NCBI GenBank assembly: GCA_032622095.1
Contig: CP136067.1
Location: forward strand, 129,739,030 to 129,803,029
Direction of reading: 5' to 3'
Length of the DNA: 64,000 nucleotides
Source of the DNA: Siphonodentalium dalli
Lineage: Eukaryota; Mollusca; Scaphopoda; Gadilida; Siphonodentaliidae
A program made the position numbers and the translations under genes. Shown piece after piece: positions 1 through 11,140 of the stretch (position 1 is the first letter of the stretch; every line of letters starts with the position of its first letter). The notes below the pieces were generated by a model. It searched no databases. It was not told the origin of the DNA and saw only the letters and a program-made list of their open reading frames with translations.

Positions 1-205
1 CCATTGCCAGTGCATTATCTTATATATGCGAGCCTCACCTATATAAGAGAATGCACTGGCTAATAAGGTTATGGTAAATATTGTTAGGCCAATGTATTTG
101 CTTATATATATGCGAGGCTCCCTGGGAGATTCACATATATAAGAGACTGCATTGGCACAGGGTTTTCCCCAAAATTTCAGGAGGCTCCAGTCATGGAAGG
201 GTTAA
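1..205. mobile_element. family A double-hairpin element, left end cut by window
   Basis: Two hairpins with arms like GCATTATCTTATATATGCGAG lie at 8-59 and 93-158. The right side reads GGCACAGGG, then CCAGTCATGGAAGG, and ends in GGGTTAA. This end matches the CCCTTCCATGA backbone seen at 18890, 28480 and 33924. The left end is outside the window. Confidence 0.75.
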
Positions 206-258
206 CAGAGAGGGGTGAATCCTGTTTACCATTTAAGAAAATATGAAATACATACTTA

Positions 259-416
259 CAGTAATGCCCAAAGTAATCGACTCCTTAACCACAGCAGAAT
301 TATCGGTAACTTTTCAGTATTTAGTCGGAAATATGGCTTGTTGCCATTCATCGGAAAGCTCTCGGGGAGAGCTTTCCGATGAATGGCAACAAGCCATATT
401 TCTGACTAAATCCTGA
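259..416. mobile_element. family B palindromic TIR element, left part (interrupted)
   Basis: It begins CAGTAATGCCC directly after TA and runs through CCTTAACCACAGCAGAATTA, GGCTTGTTGCCATTCATCGG and a central GAGAGCTTTCCGATG into its own inverted copy. The right arm stops at AAATCCTGA and resumes at 3746. The intervening 3.3 kb is a satellite-bearing insertion. Confidence 0.85.
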
Positions 417-3400
417 ATGAAAGTGTCAATGACACTGTAGCTCAACTTGGAAAGGGAATAATTTAATGTATTACAGTCAATGGAATGTGGAAAGTTGAAT
501 GTCTAATACTAGTTAAAAGACATGAAGAGAAAAGTAAAATCCAAGATGGCTGCTGGCGGCCATGTTTTCGGCCGAATGACCCCAAAATGAGTCGTTCCCA
601 TCTTCATGTCATCGTTAACATCCATGACAAATTTTATGACGATCAGACTAAAGGTACGACCTGTAGCCCATGCTAAAGGATTTAGTCTTACAAAGAGTAA
701 AATCCAAGTTGGCTGCTGGCGGCCATGTTTTTTGGCCGAATGACCCCAAAATGACTCGTTCCCATCTACATGTCATTATTAACATTCATGACAAATTTTA
801 TGATGATCAGACTAAAGGTACAACCTGTAGCTCGTGCTAATGGATTTAGTCATACAAAGAGTAAAATCCAAGATGGCTGCTGGCGACCATGTTTTTTGGC
901 CGAATGACCCCAAAATGACTCATTCCCATCTACATGTCATTGTTGACATCCAAGACGAATTTTATGATGATCAGACTAAAGGTACGACCTGCAGCCCGTG
1001 CTAAAGAATTTAGTCATCCAAGATGGCTGCTGGCGGCCATGTTTTTTGGCCGAATGACCCCAAAATTACTCGTTCCCATCTACATGTCAATATTATCAAC
1101 CATGACAAATTTCATGATGATCAGACGAACAGTACGACCTGTGGCCCGTGCTAATGGATTTTGAAATCCAAGATGGCCGAACAGTACGACCTGTAGCCCG
1201 TGCTAAAGGATTTAGTCATACAAAGAGTAAAATCCAAGATGGCTGCTGGTGGCCATGTTTTTTGGCCGAATGACCCCAAAATGACTCGTTCCCATCTACA
1301 TGTCATTATTAACATTCTTGACAAATTTTATGATGATCAGACTAAAGGTACAACCTGTAGCTCGTGCTAATGGATTTAGTCATACAAAGAGTAAAATCCA
1401 AGATGGCTGCTGGCGACCATGTTTTTTGGCCGAATGACCCCAAAATGACTCATTCCCATCTACATGTCATTGTTGACATCCAAGACGAATTTTATGATGA
1501 TCAGACTAAAGGTACGACCTGCAGCCCGTGCTAAAGAATTTAGTCATCCAAGATGGCTGCTGGCGGCCATGTTTTTTGGCCGAATGACCCCAAAATTACT
1601 CGTTCCCATCTACATGTCAATATTATCAACCATGACAAATTTCATGATGATCAGACGAACAGTACGACCTGTGGCCCGTGCTAATGGATTTTGAAATCCA
1701 AGATGGCCGAACAGTACGACCTGTAGCCCGTGCTAAAGGATTTAGTCATACAAAGAGTAAAATCCAAGATGGCTGCTGGTGGCCATGTTTTTTGGCCGAA
1801 TGACCCCAAAATGACTCGTTCCCATCTACATGTCATTATTAACATTCTTGACAAATTTTATGATGATCAGACAAAAAGTAGGACCTGTAGCCCGTGCTAA
1901 AGGATTTAGTCATACAAAGAGTAAAATCCAAGATGGCTGCTGGCGACCATGTTTTTTGGCCGAATGACCCCAAAATTACTTGTTCCCACCTACATGACAT
2001 TGTTAATACCCATGACAAATTTTATGATGATCAGACTAAAGGTACGACCTGCAGCCCGTGCTGAAGAATTTAGTCATACAAAGAGTAAAATCCAAGATGG
2101 CTGCTGGCGGCCATGTTTTCGGCCGAATGACCCCAAAATGAGTCGTTCCCATCTTCATGTCATCGTTAACATCCATGACAAATTTTATGACGATCAGACT
2201 AAAGGTACGACCTGTAGCCCATGCTAAAGGATTTAGTCTTACAAAGAGTAAAATCCAAGTTGGCTGCTGGCGGCCACGTTTTTTGGCCGAATGACCCCAA
2301 AATGACTCGTTCCCATCTACATGTCATTATTAACATTCATGACAAATTTTATGATGATCAGACTAAAGGTACAACCTGTAGCTCGTGCTAATGGATTTAG
2401 TCATACAAAGAGTAAAATCCAAGATGGCTGCTGGCGACCATGTTTTTTGGCCGAATGACCCCAAAATGACTCGTTCCCATCTACATGTCATTATTAACAT
2501 TCATGACAAATTTTATGATGATCAGACTAAAGGTACAACCTGTAGCTCGTGCTAATGGATTTAGTCATACAAAGAGTAAAATCCAAGATGGCTGCTGGCG
2601 ACCATGTTTTTTGGCCGAATGACCCCAAAATGACTCATTCCCATCTACATGTCATTGTTGACATCCAAGACGAATTTTATGATGATCAGACAAAAGGTAC
2701 GACCTGCAGCCCGTGCTAAAGAATTTAGTCATCCAAGATGGCTGCTGGCGGCCATGTTTTTTGGCCGAATGACCCCAAAATTACTCGTTCCCATCTACAT
2801 GTCAATATTATCAACCATGACAAATTTCATGATGATCAGACGAACAGTACGACCTGTGGCCCGTGCTAATGGATTTTGAAATCCAAGATGGCCGCTGGCG
2901 GCCATGTTTTTTGTCCAAATGACCCCAAAATAACTCGTTCCCATCTACATTCCAATTTCAACAGCCATGAGAAATTTTATGATGATCAGACTAAAGGTAC
3001 GACCTGTAGCCCGTGCTAAAGGATTTAGTCATACAAAGAGTAAAATCCAAGATGGCTGCTGGCGGCCATGTTTTTTGGCCGAATGACCCCAAAATGACTC
3101 GTTCCCATCTACATGTCATTATTAACATTCTTGACAAATTTTATGATGATCAGACAAAAAGTAGGACCTGTAGCCCGTGCTAAAGGATTTAGTCATACAA
3201 AGAGTAAAATCCAAGATGGCTGCTGGCGACCATGTTTTTTGGCCGAATGACCCCAAAATTACTTGTTCCCACCTACATGACATTGTTAATACCCATGACA
3301 AATTTTATGATGATCAGACTAAAGGTACGACCTGCAGCCCGTGCTGAAGAATTTAGTCATACAAAGAGTAAAATCCAAGATGGCTGCTGGCCGCCATGTT

Positions 3401-3745
3401 TTTGGGCCAAATGACCCCAAAATTACTCGTTCCCATCTACATGTCAATATTAACATCCATGACAAATTTCATGACGATCAGACAAACAGTACGACCTGTA
3501 GCCCGTGCTAATGGATTGAATTTTGAAATGCAAGATGGCAACTGGTGGCCATGTTTTTTTACCGAATGACCCCAAAATGAATCATTCTAGTCTAAATGTT
3601 GATGTCAACAGCTATGACAAATTTCATAATGATCCGATCAAAGGTACGACCTGTAGACTGCATTGTTGATGCCTTACGCACACACGCGCACACGGACGAC
3701 AAAGCCATGGCAATAGCTCAAACTTTACAAAGTAAAGTTGAGCTA
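417..3745 (+). repeat. satellite-bearing repeat element, about 164-bp units
   Basis: A leader (AAAGTGTCAATGACACTGTA, then GCTCAACTTGG) is followed from about 535 to 3640 by roughly nineteen degenerate units marked by CAAGATGGCTGCTGGCGGCC and GACCCCAAAATGACTCGTTC. Unit spacing is mostly 163-164 bp, with some 150-bp units. A tail with an ACACGCGCACACGGACGAC stretch and CCATGGCAATAGCTC closes the element. Open frames of 60-92 codons inside it arise only from the repeat. Tail-only copies occur near 20420 and 41520, and a leader plus decayed units near 47840, so this is a dispersed family. Confidence 0.85.
841..1900 (+). repeat. 530-bp higher-order repeat within the satellite
   Basis: The block 841-1370 recurs almost unchanged at 1371-1900, each containing a 164-bp, a 150-bp and a longer unit with an internal partial duplication. 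A third related block includes 2570-2900. Near identity points to recent unequal exchange or gene conversion. Confidence 0.85.
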
Positions 3746-3800
3746 AAAATTACCCATAATTCTGCTGTGGTTATGGAGTCGATTAATTAGGGCATTACTG
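3746..3800. mobile_element. family B element, right end (continuation of 259-416)
   Basis: This segment reads AAATTACCCATAATTCTGC to GGGCATTACTG and is followed by TA. It supplies the part of the right arm missing at 416, so the two pieces together make a nearly full-length family B copy with TA on both sides. Confidence 0.85.
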
Positions 3801-3802
3801 TA

Positions 3803-4336
3803 CTTAGTACTTTAACACTAATATCAAAGTGTTCACACATTTGTTGAAGTAGTATCTATAACTTCATCATATCAAAAGTTATTTTATTGAATTACATAAA
3901 AATATGTCACTTGGGCTGAAAAATAATCAATTTGTGCTATAAAAGCTGCGTACTGCTTGAATCACAACAAGATGGGGTTGACACCTTCTATAAGATGGCT
4001 GAGAACTGGCATTTATAAACACTGGCCGAACTATAAATGATTAGTCGCCTGATAAGCAGGAATGGTATTTTTGTTTTCAGTTACGTTGTGCTTAAGCAAA
4101 TTATTTGAGCACTTAAGCATAATAATATTATTTGCGCTTAAGCACAATTATTTGTGATGTAAGCACAAATAATTGAGCTTAAGCGGAAATAATTATTAAA
4201 AGTGAATTCATCCTCCCAGACATTGACGAGTGGTTCCCTTGGGGTACTGTTGAGATAATAAGTTCAACAAATGGCCATCGGTAGTTTATCAAAATTATTA
4301 CCTGAACATGTTAATAGGAATACTTCTGCGGTTGTA
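3803..4336. other. no gene; CTTAAG dyad cluster
   Basis: No coding signal was seen. Between 4087 and 4196, GCTTAAGCA-type dyads alternate with AATAATTATTT-like spacers in both orientations, giving several overlapping inverted repeats in very AT-rich sequence. Confidence 0.6.
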
Positions 4337-4580
4337 TTATCCCTTTGAGTGCCAGGGGCCGATCTCATCGGCCCTAAACCTACAAAATAAGTCTGTTAAA
4401 GAATATAAGAATAAGTTATTAAAATTGTAAAAAATTGTAAAAAAACAAAAAAATTGTTAGGCCAATGCATTCTCTTATATATGCGAGCCGACCTATGGTC
4501 GACTCGCATATATAAGAGAATGCATTGGCACAGGGTATATGGGTTGACACAAAAATTGAACCTGGCACTCAAAGGGTTAA
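4337..4580. mobile_element. TTAA element with CCCTTTGAGTGCCAGG termini carrying one family A hairpin
   Basis: The termini CCCTTTGAGTGCCAGG are perfect 16-bp inverted repeats, flanked by TTAT on the left and TTAA on the right. TTAA targets and CCCT-type ends suggest a piggyBac-like non-autonomous element. A small GGGCCGATCTCATCGGCCC hairpin lies on the left and a family A hairpin (4463-4532) on the right, separated by an AT-rich spacer shared with the 36501 and 53919 elements. Confidence 0.8.
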
Positions 4581-5673
4581 CTGTTTGTCTGTCATCTGCT
4601 ATAATTTCTAAAAGATACCTTCATAAAAATAATAGATTAGTTCAATGTATACCTCTATAACTGTGTGTGAGATTCCATTCAGTAAAGAAAGGGTGTATTT
4701 GGAGCCCTCCTAGTTACCGACAATAAACACAATGTTTTTTCACGTTACTGTACAATATAAGTTATTTCACGCACCATCAAGATTGAGATTTAATGCATGG
4801 ATGTTGTTTCTGAAACAAAGAGACATGCAGTGATCGAATCTCCAAATAACGCTCATATATAATGATTTCTTCCCACAAATATTGGCCAATATTCTCAATT
4901 TTAGTGTTATTTTAGGGGAATCGTTTAACAGTATTTCCAATACTTGATAGTAGAAATAAACTTAACTCTGAATTTATTAATAATTAAAGGAAAGGAGGTA
5001 CTCAATAAGTGAGCACTGTACATGTCCTGCGATCCCATTGTCAAATGTGTGTTAGTAAACATCATTAAACATCCGAAAACCTGCTTTGTGAAGATGTATT
5101 GTGACATAGATATTTAACCTAATATATGTTCCGATATCATTTTCACATGGAATGGACTGTTTGCAATATTGAGTTGTTTCTTTGGTAACATGGTGAGTTA
5201 AATAAGCCAATGATACAAGACACAGAAAGGCATTACGGACGATACAAAGAATAAATAAAACACGCACTGTTCTCTGGACTCTCATGAAACCTACATGCAC
5301 AGAGTAAGGACGAAACACATTTCTACTAGGAACTTTCCATGGAAACAAACTATTGGCAAGAAGTTAGAAGAAGACATTTGTATAGAGACTAACAGGGATG
5401 TACCCCCAGCTTTCAAAACCTGACATTGGAATTTTTCCAAAAAGGTGACCATTCCAATCCAAATTTCGACCAAAATTAGGAAATAGGCAATTTAATTTTT
5501 AAAACAACAAATTGAACACTAAATACTTGTTTGAAAATCAAAATATAAGAATTTCAACCTATTTTGGGTTAGAAATTCCAACAGGTAACCCCACCAGAAC
5601 TCATTATAGCAGGTCTGAACAGAGGAGGAGAGCAGGTCTAATCTGAGGATAACAGAGCTACGTTCAGGATGCT
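4581..5673. other. no recognised feature
   Basis: AT-rich sequence. Three overlapping minus-strand open frames of 60-98 codons between 4925 and 5473 have no recognisable motif, splice context or repeat structure. I regard them as chance. Confidence 0.5.
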
Positions 5674-5681
5674 AATGGAGA

Positions 5682-5825
5682 CAAGCCTTGAAATAGTATG
5701 TCTGTCATTTGCAGAATGAGGTCCCCAGAGGGTGAATTTAGTGATGCTACCCCGCATACCCATCAATAAATTCACCCTCTGGGGACCTCATTCTGCAAAT
5801 GACAGACACACTATTTGCAGGCTTG
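5682..5825. mobile_element. family C hAT-type element, short copy
   Basis: It runs from CAAGCCTTGAAATAG to CTATTTGCAGGCTTG and is flanked on both sides by the 8-bp duplication AATGGAGA (5674-5681, 5826-5833). The arms contain AGAATGAGGTCCCCAGAGGG in both orientations. An 8-bp TSD is typical of hAT elements. Confidence 0.88.
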
Positions 5826-5864
5826 AATGGAGAAGACAAGCCAGCACCGACATTTACATGGATA

Positions 5865-6311
5865 CAAGTCTGCAAATAGTGTGTCTGTCATTTGCAGAAT
5901 GAGGTCCCCAGAGGGTAAATTTTGTGAGACTATCCCGCATGGTGGGCTAGCATCAACAATTCACCCTCTGTAGACCTCTTTCTGCTTAGGCCTCATCTTA
6001 TGGTAAGTATTTTTTGTCTCAAATTAACATTGTTTTCAGTTACTTTTTCCCCTTCAGGGAAGTTTCTATATCCCATAATTTGCAGAAGATAAAATTGAAT
6101 AATCGAGGTGACTAATGGGTGAAAATCACCAACTTCAAATGGGGAACTTCAATCTGATCCTAGTTCTCCCATAGCATTTGAGGCCTAAATAGAATGAGGT
6201 TCCCAGAGGGTGAATTTGGTGATGCTAGCCCACCTTGTGGGATAGTGTCACCAAATTCACCCTCTGGGGGACCTCATTCTGCAGATGACAGACACAATAT
6301 TTGCAGGCTTG
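5865..6311. mobile_element. family C hAT-type element, full length
   Basis: This 447-bp copy starts CAAGTCTGCAAATAG and ends TTGCAGGCTTG, flanked by CATGGATA and CACGGATA (one mismatch). Each end carries a hairpin built on GAGGTCCCCAGAGGGTGAAT. The middle holds an AT-rich spacer with TGCAGAAGATAAAA and ATAATCGAGGTG. It has no transposase. Confidence 0.85.
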
Positions 6312-6319
6312 CACGGATA

Positions 6320-6843
6320 ACTACATTTTCATGAGGCTAATCAATAACATACATCCTCAGACACAGGGTCTTCAAAAAGCCGCCATAATCATTCAGAAAA
6401 TTATCTGATTGTCTCAGGAGACTGGTAGAATTATTTTATTATTGTCACTTAAGGGTGATTAAAATTTTCACCATATGAGCATTCTGGTGCATTTCACGAC
6501 ATCTGAGCAAAAGCCAAAGAATTTATGTTGATATTCTGGAAGTACAAGCCTAAAAAAATCAATATTGATGTTTGCGGTAACGGAAAAAAAGTTTCTTCCT
6601 ATGACAACTTATTGAAAAAAATATAGATCTATTTATTTCATCAAAAAAGCCAAACTGCACCGAGAGCCCATGAAATAGTTGGGACATGTGATAACGTTTA
6701 TAATAGATTTCTAGTTGTAAATCTGAAAGATATGACAGATTTTTGAAGAAACTGCCTCAAACCTCAATCATTACTTCTGCACACATGCAGCCGGTAAAAA
6801 ATATAAAAGATATGCTCTGTCACACGCATGGAGGTCACCAGTG
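6320..6843. other. no recognised feature
   Basis: AT-rich spacer between a family C and a family B element. The open frame that crosses 6743-7198 takes most of its codons from the palindromic element downstream. Confidence 0.5.
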
Positions 6844-6845
6844 TA

Positions 6846-7030
6846 CAGTAATACCCAAAGTAATTGACCACTTAACCACAGCAGAATTATGGGTAATTTT
6901 TCAGGATTTAGTCGGAAATATGGCCGAGAGCTTTCCGATGAATGGCAACAAGCCATATTTCCGACTATATCCTGAAAAATTACCCATAATTCTGCTGTGG
7001 TTAAGTGGTCAATTACTTTGGGCATTACTG
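6846..7030. mobile_element. family B palindromic element
   Basis: It begins CAGTAATACCC after TA and ends GGGCATTACTG before TA. The centre is shortened, so the left arm loses its GGCTTGTTGCCATTC segment while the right arm keeps the complement. Confidence 0.85.
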
Positions 7031-7218
7031 TATTGCAAGATGTCAATAAAATACAACAACATGATGCTAAATATAGATTCTCACCCCTCTTTTCAGTCAG
7101 CACCCATAGTCCAAGTTTCCATTGAGGTAAACCAGCTTGTGAAATTGGAATGGATAATACTGGTTTATATCGAGTACGGCTGCATTACTCTTCTATAGCG
7201 GACTTCAAGTGTAAATTA

Positions 7219-7776
7219 TCTCATATATATTTTGAAGACCTCTGTTTGTTTGTCTGTCTGTCTGTATGTCTGTCTGTCATTTATACAAATCTACGATTCT
7301 CGACCGATCGGGACGAAACTTGGTACGTGTGTGTAGTTTGACCAGGCGGTGGACGTTGTCGTATTGGTGAGCCCGTGCGGCGCCCGCTTCGCGCATGCGC
7401 AGACGAGATCTCGGAAACGGGTGGATCTATCGACTTGAAATTTGCTATGTGAATGTATCTTGCCCCGGATACGAATTTTATCGGGTCGTCGACCCCGTGC
7501 GACGCCACCTTCGCGCATGCGCAGACGAGATCTCGGAAACGGGTGGAGCTATCGACTTGAAATTTGCTATGTGAATGTATCTTGCCCCGGATACGAATTT
7601 TATCGGGTCGCTGAGCCCGTGCGACGCAAGCTTCGCGCATGCGCAGACCAGATCTCAACGGGTGGAGCTATCGACTTGAAATTTGGTATGTGAATGTATC
7701 TTGCCCCGGATATGAATTTTATCGACTTGAAATTTGGTTTTTTAATAGCCCGGACAACGTCGGGCTCATCGGCTAG
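7219..7776 (+). mobile_element. small Helitron with a 122-bp internal tandem repeat
   Basis: The 5' end is TCTCATATATATTTTG after an A. The 3' end is a GCCCGGACAACGTCGGGC hairpin, TCATCGG and CTAG, with T following. This is the Helitron pattern: 5' TC, a 3' hairpin about 8-12 bp before CTRR, insertion between A and T. Near the 5' end is a (TGTC)n run. Inside, three 122-bp units at about 7389-7740 contain GCGCATGCGCAGAC and GGTGGATCTATCGACTTGAA. No Rep/helicase is encoded, so it is non-autonomous. Confidence 0.75.
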
Positions 7777-8361
7777 TCCACATATAAAATCACCAATGAC
7801 AGTGATAAAATGTCACGAAATGTCAATGAAAGTAACGAGGTTTATTCCATAGAAAACTTATAAATATTTTTTTGAACTCCATAAGAGTTGTCAACTGAAA
7901 GTAGTAATTTAATGTGAAAAATATATTTTATCACAATGTTTAAATAATTTCAAAAGAATACAAACACCTCACAAACTTTATAACAGTTCAGGTCTTCTCC
8001 AGAAATAGATCAAATATGAGGTTACTCATAATTACACAGCATATTCTGTGCATAATTTAACATAATTACAACCATTAGATATCATTCTTTCGATAAATGT
8101 AGCATTTAGTATTGATTTGTGTGATAAAGTCGATCAAAAGTTCAGCCACTAGATCTGGGTGTAAAGTCCAGTATAGCAGAGTAAGTCAACCGTACTTCAA
8201 CGTTACCCAGTATTATTCCTACCGATTTCACTAACTCATTTACCACGAAGCAAACTTGGACCAGTGATATCGGTATGGATAGACGCTGGTACTCAAGTGT
8301 TCCAAATAAACGTTTACGAACTTTTATCAATTCTGCTGAAAATGTTCACCCAGCATGATGC
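7777..8361. other. no recognised feature
   Basis: AT-rich sequence between the Helitron and a family A remnant. A 62-codon minus-strand frame at 8142-8330 has no recognisable motif. Confidence 0.4.
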
Positions 8362-8545
8362 TTAACCGTTCCATGATCGAAGCTTCTTGAAATTTTGCGA
8401 GAACCCTGTGCCAATGCATTCTCTTATATATGTGAGTCTCCCATAGGGAGCCTCGCCTATATAAGAGAATACATTGGCCTAAAAATGTTTACCTTTACCT
8501 TGTAAGCCAGTGCATTCTCTTATATATGCGATGCTCCTATGGAAC
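8362..8545. mobile_element. family A double-hairpin element, right end lost
   Basis: It starts TTAACCGTTCCATGA, then CCTGTGCCAATGCATTCTC with a first hairpin (8406-8478). A spacer ending CCTTGTAAGCC and the left arm of the second hairpin follow. Sequence after about 8545 no longer matches, so this copy is truncated. Confidence 0.75.
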
Positions 8546-8620
8546 ATCAAGAACACAGGAATTCTAGGAAAAATCTTGTAATAAATATATTTACAATTGA
8601 TTGTGCCCTATATCTCCTCT

Positions 8621-10226
8621 GTGAACATTTAATCGGTGGGATCTTACACCGAACCCTCTCTGCTCGTTTAATTGGGTCTGTATGACACTAAAACTCATAA
8701 CAAATTCCACCCTGAACATTTAATCGGTGGGATCTTACACCGAACCCTCTCTGCTCGTTTAATTGAGTCTGTATGACACTAAAACTCATAACAAATTCCA
8801 CCCTGAACATTTAATCGGTAGGATCTTACACCGAACCCTCTCTGCTCGTTTAATTGAGTCTGTTTGAACACTAAAACTCATAACAAATTCCACCCTGAAC
8901 ATTTAATCGGTGGGATCTTACACCGAACCCTCTCTGCTCGTTTAATTGAGTCTGTATGACACTAAAACTCATAACAAATTCCACCCTGAACATTTAATCG
9001 GTAGGATCTTACACCGAACCCTCTCTGCTCGTTTAATTGAGTCTATGATCACTAAAACTCATAGGAAATTCAACCCTCAACCCTCTCTGCTCGTTTAATT
9101 GAGTCTGTATGATCACTAAAACTCATAACAAATTCCACCCTGAACATTTAATCGGTAGGATCTTACACCGAACCCTCTCTGCTCGTTTAATTGAGTCTGT
9201 TTGAACACTAAAACTCATAACAAATTCCACCCTGAACATTTAATCGGTGGGATCTTACACCGAACCCTCTCTGCTCGTTTAATTGAGTCTGTTTGAACAC
9301 TAAAACTCATAACAAATTCCACCCTGAACATTTAATCGGTGGGATCTTACACCGAACCCTCTCTGCTCGTTTAATTGAGTCTGTATGAACACTAAAACTC
9401 ATAGGAAATTCAACCCTCAACATTTAATCGGTAGGATCTTACACCGAACCCTCTCTGCTCGTTTAATTGAGTCTATGATCACTAAAACTCATAGGAAATT
9501 CAACCCTCAACCCTCTCTGCTCGTTTAATTGAGTCTGTATGATCACTAAAACTCATAACAAATTCCACCCTGAACATTTAATCGGTAGGATCTTACACCG
9601 AACCCTCTCTGCTCGTTTAATTGAGTCTGTTTGAACACTAAAACTCATAACAAATTCCACCCTGAACATTTAATCGGTGGGATCTTACACCGAACCCTCT
9701 CTGCTCGTTTAATTGAGTCTGTTTGAACACTAAAACTCATAACAAATTCCACCCTGAACATTTAATCGGTGGGATCTTACACCGAACCCTCTCTGCTCGT
9801 TTAATTGAGTCTGTTTGAACACTAAAACTCATAACAAATTCCACCCTGAACATTTAATCGGTAGGATCTTACACCGAACCCTCTCTGCTCGGTTAATTGA
9901 GTCTGTATGATCACTAAAACTCATAAGAAATTCCACCATGAACATTTAATCGGTGGGATCTTACACCGAACCCTCTCTGCTCGTTTAATTGAGTCTGTAT
10001 GATCACTAAAACTCATAAGAAATTCCACCATGAACATTTAATCGGTGGGATCTTACACCGAACCCTCTCTGCTCGTTTAATTGAGTCTGTATGATCGCTA
10101 AAACTCATAAGAAATTCCACCCTGAACATTTAATCGGTGGGATCTTACACCGAACCCTCCCTGCTCGTTTAATTGAGTCTGTATGATCACTAAAACTCAT
10201 AATAAATTCCACCCTGAACATTTATT
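8621..10226. repeat. 91-bp satellite array, about 17 units
   Basis: The 91-92 bp unit contains AACATTTAATCGGTGGGATC, TTACACCGAACCCTCTCTGC and AACTCATAACAAATTCCACC. Shortened units that lack the first third occur at about 9060-9110 and 9490-9540, 430 bp apart, and mark a higher-order duplication (about 9001-9430 against 9431-9860). The array lies directly downstream of LASP. It has no spacer-like variable parts, so it is not CRISPR-like. Confidence 0.9.
10221..10226 (-). promoter_or_regulatory. possible LASP polyadenylation signal
   Basis: The minus strand reads AATAAA here, about 735 bases after the LASP stop and at the edge of the 91-bp satellite. I saw no other AATAAA on that strand between the stop and this point. 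If used, the 3' UTR would contain a family C foldback element. Transcript evidence is absent. Confidence 0.25.
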
Positions 10227-10345
10227 TGGAACACAGAGACAATATTAAATCCCAAGTTTGTACTAACTGCCAGTTAATTTGGGTTAACTATGAGCTGAAT
10301 CTTAATCCTATACCAGGGCCTAACTCAACCGATATCCATACTAGC

Positions 10346-10788
10346 CAAGACTTGAAATAGTGTGTCTGTCATTTGTAGAATGGGGTCCCCAGACGGTGAA
10401 TTTAGTGGCATTACCCCACATAGTAAGTAGGCCAGTATCACTAAAGTCTCCCTCTGGGGACCTCATTCTGCTTAGGCCTCAACTTCTGGGAAGTATCTAT
10501 AGTCTCAAATTAACATAGTTTTTAGTTATTTTTTCCCTTCTATTCAGTTTCTATATCCCCTAATTTGCAGAAGATAAAATGCATAATCGAGGAGACTAAT
10601 GGGTGAACATCACCAACTTCAACTGGAGAACTTCAATCTGATTCTAGGTCTCTCATAGCAGTTGATACCTAAGCAGAATGAGGTCCCAAGAGGGCGAATT
10701 TGATGATGCTAGCTCACCGTGCAGGATAGCGTCACTAAATTCACCCTCTGGGAACCTCATTCTGCAAATGACAGACAAACTATTTCAA
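10346..10788. mobile_element. family C hAT-type element
   Basis: Full-length copy with the standard two hairpins and AT-rich middle. It runs from CAAGACTTGAAATAG to CTATTTCAAG; the terminal bases are degenerate and no clear 8-bp TSD was found. It lies between the LASP stop and the possible polyadenylation signal. Confidence 0.8.
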
Positions 10789-10960
10789 GAACCTTGCTTT
10801 CAGCTAACTTCTACATAGCTCAACATGTGACCTCTCATCATAATCTCATTCTCCGAGGAGACAACGTACTGGACTGTTGTCAGCCTCGGTTTTCACTGCG
10901 GAAATGCCTCATTTGGGTAACAGTTTAGGATTTGTATATTAAAATATGTGATATTATAAA

Positions 10961-11140
10961 TTAACCTCGATACTCGTCCACGTAATTTGAAGGAAGCATT
11001 CCACGTACATTTGTTCGTTCTACCGTTCCTTCCATCCATCCTGAGTCGATTGGCTGACAGAAAATGATGATGTCATCCTCCAAAAAACCAACCTCGTCCG
11101 AGTCCCCAGCATTGTAGTCGTATAACGCTTTGCACACCAT
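10961..11140 (-). CDS. Lasp: LASP terminal exon: SH3 domain and stop
   Basis: The exon encodes 59 residues and a TAA stop at 10961-10963, preceded by CTTTTTCAG. It is a complete SH3 domain: ALYDY near residue 5, EVGFLEDDII, GWMEGTVERT, and GMLPSNYV before the end. GWM in place of GWW and GMLP in place of GLFP are the same departures seen in vertebrate LASP1 (GWMYGTVERT, GMLPANYV), which fixes the family. LASP SH3 domains bind proline-rich partners such as zyxin and palladin. Phase 0 at the acceptor matches the 13.7-kb exon. Confidence 0.95.
   Translation of the reverse strand: MVCKALYDYNAGDSDEVGFLEDDIIIFCQPIDSGWMEGTVERTNVRGMLPSNYVDEYRG

Noticed and set aside
934-3414. Repeated open frames of 60-92 codons with similar protein sequence
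   Set aside because: They are translations of the 164-bp satellite in different units. There are no splice signals or codon bias, and the frame breaks whenever unit length changes.
6743-7198. 151-codon plus-strand open frame, the longest in the window
   Set aside because: Most of it is the palindromic family B element read through; the opposite strand gives a matching frame for the same reason.
8621-10226. Regular 91-bp repeats that might suggest a CRISPR array
   Set aside because: The whole unit is repeated, with no unique spacers between short repeats, and the genome is eukaryotic. It is an ordinary satellite.
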